This document shows positions 42,997 to 51,520 of a DNA stretch of 64,000 nucleotides, piece by piece. Below the pieces are notes generated by a model. That model was not told where the DNA came from. It did not search any database and was given only the letters and a program-made list of their open reading frames with translations. Position 1 is the first letter of the stretch; every line of letters begins with the position of its first letter. Location: assembly GCA_963735495.1 (NCBI GenBank), contig CAVTLG010000009.1:124001-188000 (forward strand), written 5' to 3'. A program made the translations under genes and the position numbers. The stretch is from CAVTLG01 sp963735495 (GTDB taxonomy: Bacteria > Chloroflexota > Ktedonobacteria > Ktedonobacterales > Ktedonobacteraceae).

Positions 42997-43100
42997 GTCC
43001 CTGGCGGCGGCCCATCTCGTCTTGCATCCATCCAGGACAACCGCAAGGGATTGTCCCTACGCGATTCCCTCCCTCTGCCAGGCGATCTGAGGAGTTATCT

Positions 43101-43141
43101 GGCTTTTAGCGCTCTCTTGCATCGAGAGAACGCTAAAAGCC
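43101..43141. terminator. Perfect hairpin downstream of the Rv2466c-like gene
   Basis: GGCTTTTAGCG (43101-43111) pairs with CGCTAAAAGCC (43131-43141), with an inner TCTC/GAGA extension. It is placed 28 bases beyond the stop of the minus-strand gene at 43169. No T-tract. Confidence 0.4.
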
Positions 43142-43168
43142 AGGAAAAGTATGGTAGTCGGATATTTA

Positions 43169-43798
43169 CTAGGCGGACACGCGATCCAGGTGCTTAATGA
43201 CTGAGCGGTCGCGCTTCAACTCAAACAGATTGGGTTGCTTGAGCGCCCAGGCCACATGATCCCACCATTCACCAGCCTCTTCGTCCTTTGGTACCGTATT
43301 GATCACGGGACCGTAGAGGCCCACGTCCGATCCTTCCAGCGCGATAGTTGGTACGCCGAAGGCATGGTAGCGCGTAACTGCTTCTTCGTGATCATTGAGC
43401 ACATCCTGGATGGTACTGGCGTCATTGAGGGCCGCCTCTACGATGCCTGGATCAAAGCCAGCCTCCTGAGCACATGCCTCCACTGTGGAGCGTACCTGGA
43501 TACTCTCTTTGCGACCGTGTTGCGCGTTGCCTAGCGCAATGTAAAGTTTCTCGATAGCTTCATTGCCATGCTGGCGGCGCACCAGCGCCAACGTGCGCAG
43601 AGCGGTCCAGTCGGAGCTTTTGACATAATCGGGTTCTGTACCCTCGGGGCGGTTGGCTATCTCCAGACTAAATAAGCGCCAATTGATCGCCAGTGGACGC
43701 ACAGTGCGTGCCTCACGCGCCCATAGAGCCGTGCGCCAGGCAAAGGGGCAAAGTGGATCGAAATGAAAGTTGATGCTGGTGACTTCATGCTGACTCAT
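43169..43798 (-). CDS. DsbA-like thioredoxin-fold protein (Rv2466c/FrnE-like)
   Basis: 209 residues. HFDPLCPFAWRTALWARE is the active-site start of the DsbA-like family that includes the mycothiol-dependent nitroreductase Rv2466c; INWRLFSLEIANRP, the helical insert, and FGVPTIALEGSDVGLYGPVI with the cis-Pro loop follow. The usual CPWC is CPFA here: only the first Cys remains, so a dithiol mechanism is not possible and a monothiol (bacillithiol/mycothiol/GST-like) reaction is more likely. Cytosolic (no signal). Confidence 0.8.
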   Translation of the reverse strand: MSQHEVTSINFHFDPLCPFAWRTALWAREARTVRPLAINWRLFSLEIANRPEGTEPDYVKSSDWTALRTLALVRRQHGNEAIEKLYIALGNAQHGRKESIQVRSTVEACAQEAGFDPGIVEAALNDASTIQDVLNDHEEAVTRYHAFGVPTIALEGSDVGLYGPVINTVPKDEEAGEWWDHVAWALKQPNLFELKRDRSVIKHLDRVSA

Positions 43799-43978
43799 GC
43801 GACAACAAACCTTTCTTGTCTTGTGGCTGATAGCATTTGCAATACTTTACTTTCTGAAGCAATTGCTAACAGCATACGTTGTCAGCGAGAAATATGTCAA
43901 GCAGTGTCACCTGCTCTGAGGCGACACTGCTTTTTCAGATGACTGTTCCAGATCTCTTGCGGCTGGAACGTCAGGGAA

Positions 43979-44461
43979 TTACATTGAAGGAGCGGAGGCA
44001 ACGCTCAATTGTCGTTTCAGTTGCTGTATGTAGGCGGCTTCATGCGGGCTCACTTTTGCCCCTCGATTGCCAAAGAAGCCTTCGCCAGCAGCTTCCACCA
44101 CCCGTTCAGCCAGCGCTACCAGAAAAGCCTTAAACTGATTCGCCTCTTCATCGTGTGCCAGCACAGCCAGTCCCGCGCTGATTTTCTTCTGGCTGTCCGC
44201 ATGCATGGTCTGCGAATCACCGTGGGTGAAAAGGTGCTGAACGATCTCCTCCAGCTTTGGCAAATTGGCCTCCCTGGCTATGCTCTGGATCAACGCATTG
44301 CGGGGAAACTGTGCGCTAACGTCAGTGATGAATTTCTCACCGGCTACGAATTCGCGCATGCCGACAACGGCGCTACCCGCATCAACTTGCATGGACTCTA
44401 AGAGCACGGCGGCAGGCATCTGCATAATTCTGCTCTTCTGCTCGTCGGTGTAATTGGTCAT
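43979..44461 (-). CDS. Hypothetical helical protein (160 aa)
   Basis: Starts MTNYTDEQKSRIMQMPAAVL with AAAGGAACG upstream. Almost entirely helical, with LFTHGDSQTMHADSQKKISA and AFLVALAERVVEAAGEGFFG; no membrane segment or catalytic motif. The MQMPAAVL...AALAERVAEAA layout is reminiscent of small TerB-like or ferritin-like helical bundles but I cannot assign it. Monocistronic, between the thioredoxin-fold gene and thuA. Confidence 0.55.
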   Translation of the reverse strand: MTNYTDEQKSRIMQMPAAVLLESMQVDAGSAVVGMREFVAGEKFITDVSAQFPRNALIQSIAREANLPKLEEIVQHLFTHGDSQTMHADSQKKISAGLAVLAHDEEANQFKAFLVALAERVVEAAGEGFFGNRGAKVSPHEAAYIQQLKRQLSVASAPSM

Positions 44462-44766
44462 AAAGAACGTTCCTTTCTGCTGCAAATTACACACAATGGG
44501 AACATGCATGAGCATCTTGCACTCCGACGAAGGACGAGATTGTACTTCGTCGTATCCTCCTACTAATTTTCAGAAGACAATGGTAACATGTCAATAGATG
44601 CTCTGTGTCTTTCTGTTTTATAATGACGATGACGAGCGTATTGAAGGGACGCGGCGGATTTCCAGTGTCGTGTGACCGTTTTCTGCTTTACTTTCAAATC
44701 CCTACCGCGCTTTCGTTGAGAGCAGAGCAAGCAGTGAAAAAAGTATGACTCTTGTTTGGAGGCGGT

Positions 44767-45558
44767 ATGTTGAAGCAGTCTCTACCGGTGACGCCGGTTT
44801 CCCTCATTGCCACGGTAGTGATGCTGTTGTGCTGTGTCAGTTGTGGTTCTCAAGCCGGGACGACGCAACTGCCTGCTGCTACAGTCAATGGCAATATGCC
44901 GAGGCTACTGATTTTTTCTAAAACGGCGGGCTATCGACATGCTTCTATCCCGGCGGGCATCGCCGCTATTCGTCAATTGGCGGCTGAGCATCATGTTGCC
45001 GTTGACGCTACCGAAGATGCCGCGCTATTTACTGATGCCAACCTGGCGCGTTACAAAGCAATTATCTTTCTGAATACCACCGGAACCATATTTGATCAGG
45101 AGCAGGCAGCCGCTTTTGAGCGCTACATCCATGCAGGAGGTGGGTATGTCGGCATCCACTCGGCCAGTGATACGGAACATCAATGGGCATGGTATGGTCA
45201 GCTAGTTGGTGCGTTTTTTAAGAGTCACCCGGCGATAGCGCAGGCCACGGTCACGGTTGAGGACCATAACAACCCTTCAACCGCGATGTTACCCGAGAAG
45301 TGGGTGCGTACGGACGAATGGTACAATTTCGTCACCAATCCGCGTGCACATGTTCACGTCTTGCTCACCGTGGACGAGACGACATATCATGGCGGCACGA
45401 TGGGACGTGATCATCCTGTTGCCTGGTATCACGCATTCGATGGCGGTCGTGCCTGGTACACCGCGATGGGTCATACCGTTGAAAGCTACAGCGAACCCCT
45501 CTTCCGCGCGCATATATGGGGTGGTATCTCCTACGCCGCTGGTCTGACCACAAATTAG
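44767..45558 (+). CDS. ThuA-domain lipoprotein
   Basis: 263 residues. N-terminal signal with a lipobox-like end (VVMLLCCVSCGSQ), so probably exported and lipid-anchored. The ThuA glutamine-amidotransferase-like fold follows: RLLIFSKTAGYRHASIPAGI, AIIFLNTTGTIFDQEQAAAFERYIHAGGGYVGIHSASDTE, then VRTDEWYNF and HPVAWYHAFDGGRAWYTAMGH. Members act on sugars (trehalose utilisation, 3-keto-glycosides). ATG 44767 has GGAGG directly upstream; a TTG 15 bases earlier is the alternative. Confidence 0.85.
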   Translation: MLKQSLPVTPVSLIATVVMLLCCVSCGSQAGTTQLPAATVNGNMPRLLIFSKTAGYRHASIPAGIAAIRQLAAEHHVAVDATEDAALFTDANLARYKAIIFLNTTGTIFDQEQAAAFERYIHAGGGYVGIHSASDTEHQWAWYGQLVGAFFKSHPAIAQATVTVEDHNNPSTAMLPEKWVRTDEWYNFVTNPRAHVHVLLTVDETTYHGGTMGRDHPVAWYHAFDGGRAWYTAMGHTVESYSEPLFRAHIWGGISYAAGLTTN

Positions 45559-45678
45559 CGAACCTGTAAGGCATAAACTTTTCTCTCATATTGTTTTATA
45601 ACTAAGGGGATTTGTGAGTAAATCTTCAGCTCATACAAATGGTTATACACGCGTAATGTGTGAGAAGGATAAAATGTG

Positions 45679-45772
45679 ATGAAAAAGTCTCCAGTTAAGA
45701 AAGATGCCATGAAGGGCACCTGTAACTTTTGTCATAGCGAAGTTGACAAAAGCAAGATGTCCCAACACCTGA
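45679..45772 (+). pseudogene. Zinc-finger/pRiA4b Orf3-like protein gene, 5' part
   Basis: Reads MKKSPVKKDAMKGTCNFCHS EVDKSKMSQHL up to the IS1634 insertion. The motif CxxC-x12-H is completed by Cys after the insertion (HLKFC), giving a C2HC finger. The upstream GAGAAGG fits a ribosome site. Continues at 47573. Confidence 0.8.
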
Positions 45773-47566
45773 CTCATGGTTCGCTCAAATTTTGACGAGA
45801 TTTCAAAATTGTAATACACTACAAGCATGAAAGAGACATTGAACATTGAAACTGAACGTGTAGATGATATTGCGCTATTACTAGCACACATGCAGCGCAT
45901 GAATATATCTGAGCTGCTAGATAAGCATATCCCAGTTCATGGCAATCGGAAGGGATTAAGCGTAGGAAACGTGACGATGGTCTGGCTCTCCCATATCCTT
46001 TCAGAAGCGGATCATAAAATGCACCATGTACAAGAGTGGGCAATGCGACGAAAAGAAATACTACGTGGCTGCGGATTGAAGACGCTTAAATCACAAGACA
46101 TGACAGATGATCGCCTTGCAGATATTTTGCATGCTTTAAGTAGCGATATCCATTGGTCAGCGTTTGAACAGGATTTGATGGGAAGCCTGGTGCGAGTGTA
46201 TGATATGCAAAAAGCACGCATACGTGTTGATACAACGAGCGTCATGAGTTATGCTGAAGTGAATGAGCAGGGATTACTGCAATTCGGGCACAGCAAAGAC
46301 CATCGACCTGACCTGCCACAACTCAAACTGGTGCTCGCCAGTTTGGATCCTTTGGGAATGCCATTGGCGACCGAAGTGATTTCGGGTGAAAAGGCAGATG
46401 ACCCGGTATACCTGCCAATCATAAAGCGGGTGCGTGAAGGACTGAAAAGAGAAGGGTTGTTGTATATAGGGGATTGCAAGATGGCAGCATTCCAAACACG
46501 TGCTACCATTCAATCCTCGAAAGATTTTTATTTATGCCCTCTTTCAGCCATACACATCTCATCACAGCAACTCCAGCAAGAAGTAGATACCTTGAGAAAG
46601 AACGGAGAGCCGCTCATAAAGGTTGAACGCATGAATGAGAGAAATGAGCATATTTGTATTGCTCAAGGGTATGAAATGGGCCAAGAGCTGGAGAGCGAGA
46701 GAGATGGGCAGATATCTGCATGGACGGAACGCCGATTGCTGATCCAATCAACAAGTGGAGCAGAAGGAGCGAAGCGTTCTTTACTAGAACGCTTAGAAAA
46801 AGCAGAGCAAGCTATACAGGAGCTATTGGTGAGAAAGCAAGGAAAGCAGCGCCTAAAAACACGTGTGGAAGTAGAGAGAGCCATACAAGAGGTGTTAAAG
46901 ATATTTCGCGTGGAAGATTTATTAGAGGTTGCTATTTATGAAGAAAAGCGGGAAATACCAGTTCGTGCTTATAGAGGAAAAATCTCCTCAGCACGTCAAG
47001 AGAGCCTTTTTACGATCAAGAGTGCACGAGTGGAAAAAGCCCTCGAGTATACGATAAGTCATCTGAGCTGGCGTGTGTATGTGACGAATCAGGAAAAAGA
47101 ATATCTTTCTTTAGAACAAGCTGTAGAGGCATACTATGATGAATATCTTGTCGAGCGGTGCTTCGGGCGCCTCAAAGGACATCCTTTCTCATTGGCTCCT
47201 CTCTATGTGCAGCGTGATGATCATCGAGTAGGATTAGTGCGCTTGTTGACGATTGCTTTGCGTGTTTTAACGCTGTTGGAAGGGGTCGTTCGTCAACGTT
47301 TACAAGAGCTGAAAGGAGAGCTTGCTGGACTCTACGCAGGAAATCCCAAACGTCGCACGAATCAACCGACTGCGGAACGCTTATTGGAAGCCTTCCATGA
47401 AGTGACGCTTACCATCGTTCGTGCTCCTGGTTTCATACAACGCCATATCACGCCGCTTTCTTCGCTTCAGCAAGAAATTTTAACATTATTAGGCTTTACG
47501 CCTGTCATCTATTCTCAATTGGCGGATGATTCTTAATTTCCGTCTGGAAAATGAGCGAACCATGAG
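45773..47566 (+). mobile_element. IS1634-type insertion sequence, 1794 bp
   Basis: Ends CTCATGGTTCGCTCA and TGAGCGAACCATGAG are perfect inverted repeats. A 6-bp target duplication ACCTGA lies at 45767-45772 and 47567-47572. Removing the IS and one ACCTGA copy restores an open frame through the host gene. Confidence 0.95.
45827..47536 (+). CDS. IS1634-family transposase
   Basis: 569 residues, usual length for the family. N-terminal helical part (DIALLLAHMQRMNISELLDK), DDE residues in IRVDTTSVMSYAE and LYIGDCKMAAFQTRA, and the late Glu block YLVERCFGRLKGHPFSLAP. Full length with intact ends, so it is possibly active. Starts at ATG 45827, 54 bases inside the left end. Confidence 0.9.
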   Translation: MKETLNIETERVDDIALLLAHMQRMNISELLDKHIPVHGNRKGLSVGNVTMVWLSHILSEADHKMHHVQEWAMRRKEILRGCGLKTLKSQDMTDDRLADILHALSSDIHWSAFEQDLMGSLVRVYDMQKARIRVDTTSVMSYAEVNEQGLLQFGHSKDHRPDLPQLKLVLASLDPLGMPLATEVISGEKADDPVYLPIIKRVREGLKREGLLYIGDCKMAAFQTRATIQSSKDFYLCPLSAIHISSQQLQQEVDTLRKNGEPLIKVERMNERNEHICIAQGYEMGQELESERDGQISAWTERRLLIQSTSGAEGAKRSLLERLEKAEQAIQELLVRKQGKQRLKTRVEVERAIQEVLKIFRVEDLLEVAIYEEKREIPVRAYRGKISSARQESLFTIKSARVEKALEYTISHLSWRVYVTNQEKEYLSLEQAVEAYYDEYLVERCFGRLKGHPFSLAPLYVQRDDHRVGLVRLLTIALRVLTLLEGVVRQRLQELKGELAGLYAGNPKRRTNQPTAERLLEAFHEVTLTIVRAPGFIQRHITPLSSLQQEILTLLGFTPVIYSQLADDS

Positions 47567-47572
47567 ACCTGA

Positions 47573-48570
47573 AATTTTGTAAAAAGCGTGCCGCTTACAA
47601 TGCGAGCGGAACAGGCGACCCTACACAGCCGACGGATAAGTTCTTCCATCTGGTTATTGAAGGGCGTTACGATCCGCAGTATTGGATGCACGTTGAGCTT
47701 CCCGCTTCAGTGCCGCTGGGCACCCTCGATGCTTTTCTTAGAGGCATCTGGCTGGAATGTTGTGGTCATCTGAGTGGCTTCAAGATTAACGGTACCTCCT
47801 ATGATTCGGAGCCTGAGTACTTCGATTTTGACTCTATTCAGATTGTAGGGCAAGAGGAAAACACAGATGAGACGACAGCGGTTGTAGAGCAAGAGCAGGA
47901 TGAAGCAGACGAAGAAGATGACGTAACGGTAGCACAAGTGCTCGACAGTCTTCCGACGTGGTATCAGGAAGCACTGTCATCCGAGTGGTTGGCCGAATTC
48001 AGAAATTGTCAGTCGTTTGATGCATTTGAAGCGTTGTTGCATGAGAAGTTGGCCGCGACGCCTCTGGGTCGCTTTCCGCAGGTGCGCGAAGAGTATGAAG
48101 CTTATAGTAGACGTAAGGCTCAGAGGAATGCCCTGGAGTTGTTGCTTACGATGGTTGAGGACCGTAGTCTGGATGTGCTGCTAGCAAAGGTGCTCTCCGT
48201 GGGCCAGAAGTTTACCTATGAGTACGATTATGGGTCCACGACGGATCTCAATCTGCGCGTCCTGGCGGAGCGAGAGAGCCGGACGCAGGATAAGATGGCG
48301 GTGATTGCCGTCATGGCCAGGAACAAGCCTCCGGTGATCCCGTGTCAGGTATGTGGAAAACCGGCCACGCGCGTGGCTGGTGGGTATTACAATCCTGAGG
48401 AGAGTGGATACTGTGATACTTGTGCCCCTAAGGAGGAAGACGAGATGCTGCTGCCCGTAGTGAACTCGCCGCGCGTAGGTGTTTGTGGTTATACCGGTGG
48501 GTATGATGAGGAGGATAACGAAATTGAGGGGGAAGTAATAGACGCGGAGGAAACCGCAGAGAAGGAATAG
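47573..48570 (+). pseudogene. Zinc-finger/pRiA4b Orf3-like protein gene, 3' part
   Basis: Continues the frame cut at 45772: KFCKKRAAYNAS..., then FFHLVIEGRYDPQYWMHVEL and CCGHLSGFKINGTSYD, which resemble the pRiA4b Orf3-like fold. An acidic linker, a helical part and a Cys-rich C-terminus (CQVCGKPAT, YCDTCAPKE) follow. The uninterrupted protein would be about 363 residues. Function unknown. Without the IS the gene looks intact. Confidence 0.8.
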
Positions 48571-48632
48571 GGGAAAGGGCTATCGCTCTTTTCCCCTGGC
48601 TTCTGGTGCGGTTTTCCCCGTCCTCAAGCCAA

Positions 48633-50258
48633 TTACTGCGTGGAAATCGCCGCTCTGCCGCCACGCAGGATATATTTCTGGATTTTGCCGGTGGCAGTTT
48701 TGGGCAATTCACTCACAAACGTGAACGACTTAGGCACTTTGAAGTGCGCCATGTGGTCGCGCACAAAGGTATGTAACTCTTCCTCTGTTGCGCTCAGTCC
48801 TGCCTTGAGTACGACAAATGCATGCGGAGCCTCGCCCCAGCGCGTATCGGGCAGCCCCACGACCGCGACCTCTTGTACCGCCGGGTGACGCAGGAGTATA
48901 CCCTCAACTTCGACTGAGGAGATATTCTCTCCCCCACTAATGATCACGTCCTTCAGACGATCCCGGATTTCGACATAGCCATCTGGATGAACGACCGCTA
49001 CGTCGCCTGTATGAAACCAGCCTCCCTCAAAGGCACGCGCGGTAGCTTGTGGATCGTTGTAATAGCCCTTCATGACGACGTTGCCGCGTGCCACAATTTC
49101 GCCGAGGGCTAGCCCGTCGTGTGAGACCTCGTTGCCCTGTTCATCGACCACCAGTAGTTCACCGGAGGTGATCAGCTCCACACCCTGGCGGGCCTTGATG
49201 GTTGCGTGTGCCTGAGGGGAGAGCGCGGCATGCTCTGGACGTGGTTCGCAGATGGTGATGAAGGGTGCCGTCTCGGTCAGGCCGTACACCTGCGTGATCT
49301 CCCACCCTAGTTCGCCCTCGATGCGCTCGATGGTCGCTGCGGCTGGTGGCGCGCCTGCTGTCAGCACTCTCACATGCCGACGCTCCGACGTAGATAAGGT
49401 AGGCGTGGCTTCAGTGGGCTGCAAGATGCGCCGCACATCCTCAGGTGCGTTGGCAATGCTGATAAGGATGGTCGGTGCTGCGCAGAGCAGCGTTATGCCT
49501 TCATCGCGGATCTGCGTGAAGATCGCCCGTGGTTCCACCTTGCGCAGGCACACGTGGGTCCCACCGACGGCGGTGATGGTCCAGACGAAGGTCCACCCAT
49601 TGGCATGGAACATTGGTAGTGTCCACAGGTAGCGGTCGGCTGGCGACATCGAGATATGGATCAGTGTGCCAACGACGTTCATGTAGGCATTGCGGTGGGT
49701 GATCATCACGCCTTTGGGACGCGAGGTCGTACCGCTGGTATAGTTGATGGTCAACAGATCATCTTCGGCTATTGGCTGGCGGGTGAAGGTTTCTGGCGCA
49801 CGCGTTAGCAAGGTTTCGTAGTCCAGCCAGCCCGCTGCGCGTAAGGGATCGGTCAGACCTTCGAGTGCCACGACATGCTTGACCTCTGGCAACTCGTGGC
49901 GAATACGCTCAACAACTTCTAAATAGTCGCTATGGACACAAAGTATCTTTGCTCCACTGTGTCCGATGATGTAGGCGAAATCGTCAGCGATGAGACGGTA
50001 GTTGATCGGGACGAGTACGGTCCCAATCTGGGGTACGGCGTAAAAGGCTTCGAGGAGAGCATGTGTGTTGGGCGCAATGTAGGCGACGCGGTCGCCTTTA
50101 CTGACACCCAGTTGCTGGAGGGCGGCGGACCAGCGATCACAGCGTCGACTAAACTCTGCGTACGTCAAGCGCAGGTCTTCGTCGACAACGGCCTCGCGGT
50201 CAGGATACAAGCGCCGGGCGCGGCGTAGGAACTCGAGCGGGGACAAGGGCGTTTCCAT
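48633..50258 (-). CDS. Long- or medium-chain acyl-CoA synthetase
   Basis: 541 residues, adenylate-forming (AMP-binding) enzyme that activates a carboxylic acid with ATP and loads it on CoA. Motifs: INYTSGTTSRPKGVMITHRN (P-loop type), ITQVYGLTETAPF, GWFHTGDVAVVHPDGYVEIRDRLKDVIISGGENIS, and the catalytic Lys in LPKTATGKIQKYILR. No membrane segment. The substrate chain length cannot be told. Monocistronic; start ATG at 50258 with GGAGG upstream. Confidence 0.9.
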   Translation of the reverse strand: METPLSPLEFLRRARRLYPDREAVVDEDLRLTYAEFSRRCDRWSAALQQLGVSKGDRVAYIAPNTHALLEAFYAVPQIGTVLVPINYRLIADDFAYIIGHSGAKILCVHSDYLEVVERIRHELPEVKHVVALEGLTDPLRAAGWLDYETLLTRAPETFTRQPIAEDDLLTINYTSGTTSRPKGVMITHRNAYMNVVGTLIHISMSPADRYLWTLPMFHANGWTFVWTITAVGGTHVCLRKVEPRAIFTQIRDEGITLLCAAPTILISIANAPEDVRRILQPTEATPTLSTSERRHVRVLTAGAPPAAATIERIEGELGWEITQVYGLTETAPFITICEPRPEHAALSPQAHATIKARQGVELITSGELLVVDEQGNEVSHDGLALGEIVARGNVVMKGYYNDPQATARAFEGGWFHTGDVAVVHPDGYVEIRDRLKDVIISGGENISSVEVEGILLRHPAVQEVAVVGLPDTRWGEAPHAFVVLKAGLSATEEELHTFVRDHMAHFKVPKSFTFVSELPKTATGKIQKYILRGGRAAISTQ

Positions 50259-50532
50259 CGGATAACCTCCTGAAGTGTCAGCGCTACTGTTGGCTTATGC
50301 GCGTCATTGTGATTGCCATAACTGATACTTTTGCACCTGCTTTATTACTGATGTTGACAGTAATCTTCATTGATTATGGCTGGTGCAAGAGGTATGGTTG
50401 AGTACTAGTATAGCATATGAAACTGGAGCATTCTCATTCAATTATGGGTGTGGGGGTAAATTATACAGTTTAATTGATCAGATTGATAGTCCTAAACGCG
50501 TTTACGAGATCACTCACGAAGCGCTGGTTTCA

Positions 50533-51327
50533 TTACAGACTATTCTTCCCTAGCTTTTCACGAGCACTATCCAGATCATGACTATCGAGATACTTTTCGA
50601 TCTGGTGGCTTGCATAGGTTTCATCCGCTGCATCCCTGGCTCCAGACAACGAATCCGGGATACCTGGTGTGGCTACCGAGGTCATCTGGGTGATTTGCAA
50701 GGCGTATTTTTTCGGTATGACTCTGGTTGCCATAAAAGTAAAGAGTAAGGAGTCTACTGCATCTTCCTGACTAATGAAAACTGGTGAGTGAGTGGTAACA
50801 ATTACCTGGCGCAAAGATTCATGTGCTTGCTCAAGATCCGTGAAGTCAGTAGCCATACCTCGCAGGATATGGGCGATCTTCTTAAGATAGAAAGGATGAA
50901 CAGAGTTTTCTGGCTCCTCTAAACAAAGAACTCCTCGAAATTGCGGATCGTTCTTGAGTGCAGCCAGCGCCAGGAGTAGCAATGTGCCGTCCGAGAGGAC
51001 TGAAGCTGGAAATGTACGCTCATCCTCAAACTGTACCCAAACGGTGTACTTATTCTCCTGGGCGTCTTTCTTGAGGTCAATCCCAACCACGTCAGGCACG
51101 AGGTTCGCCAGATCCCGAGAAACGTCCGTCAACGTCAATCTGTCTTCGGTCAGCATGCGCGCAAGCATCGCCGCAAGATTTTTTCCCTCCGAGGAGAGAG
51201 AAGTTGGTGCTTTAATCGAGCTTGAGTGTCGCAGTTCTTCAGGATACAAATGGAGAAACTTCAAAGAACGTAGTTCTTCACGAGTGGCAAACACATGAGG
51301 ATAATCTATTTCAATCTGGGTGATCAT
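50533..51327 (-). pseudogene. AAA ATPase (OLD/RecF-like), Walker A half missing
   Basis: 264 residues that correspond to the C-terminal half of AAA15/21-type ATPases: FLHLYPEELRHSS, GKNLAAMLARML, the signature-like VLSDGTLLLLALAAL, Walker B VLCLEEPENSVHPFYLKKI, and the switch VTTHSPVFIS. No GxxGxGKS is present before it, and no open frame upstream supplies it. It is therefore a decayed gene or an unusual split ATPase. Full-length relatives are often defence or DNA-repair ATPases. Confidence 0.65.
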
Positions 51328-51520
51328 CCTGGTTGTTTGCCCTTTTTGCGCATCGTCGTTTGTTAGTCTTGGTCTGCTGTGAGTATATCACATGTGGGTA
51401 AGTTGAAGACAGGGCCTTTCGTATCTCCCAGGGAAGACGCATGTGTGTTTTCCCTGGGAGGAGAAGCGCGGTTGTAATCAACGTGAAGCAACTCAGCAGG
51501 ACGTTCCAGTTATGTTGATA

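Larger units (their letters stand above)
41517..43098. repeat. MITE-like repeat family B, split by an IS4-type element
   Basis: Ends GTAACTCCTCAGGT (41517) and, inverted, CTGAGGAGTTAT (43087-43098). Internal modules CCGCGTAGGG on the left and GACAACCGCAAGGGATTGTC, CCCTACGCG on the right. A long hairpin GCCAAGACCTTTTT/AAAAGGTCTTTGGC (41573-41631) lies in the left half. The IS occupies 41643-42996, so the repeat itself is about 220 bases. Confidence 0.65.
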
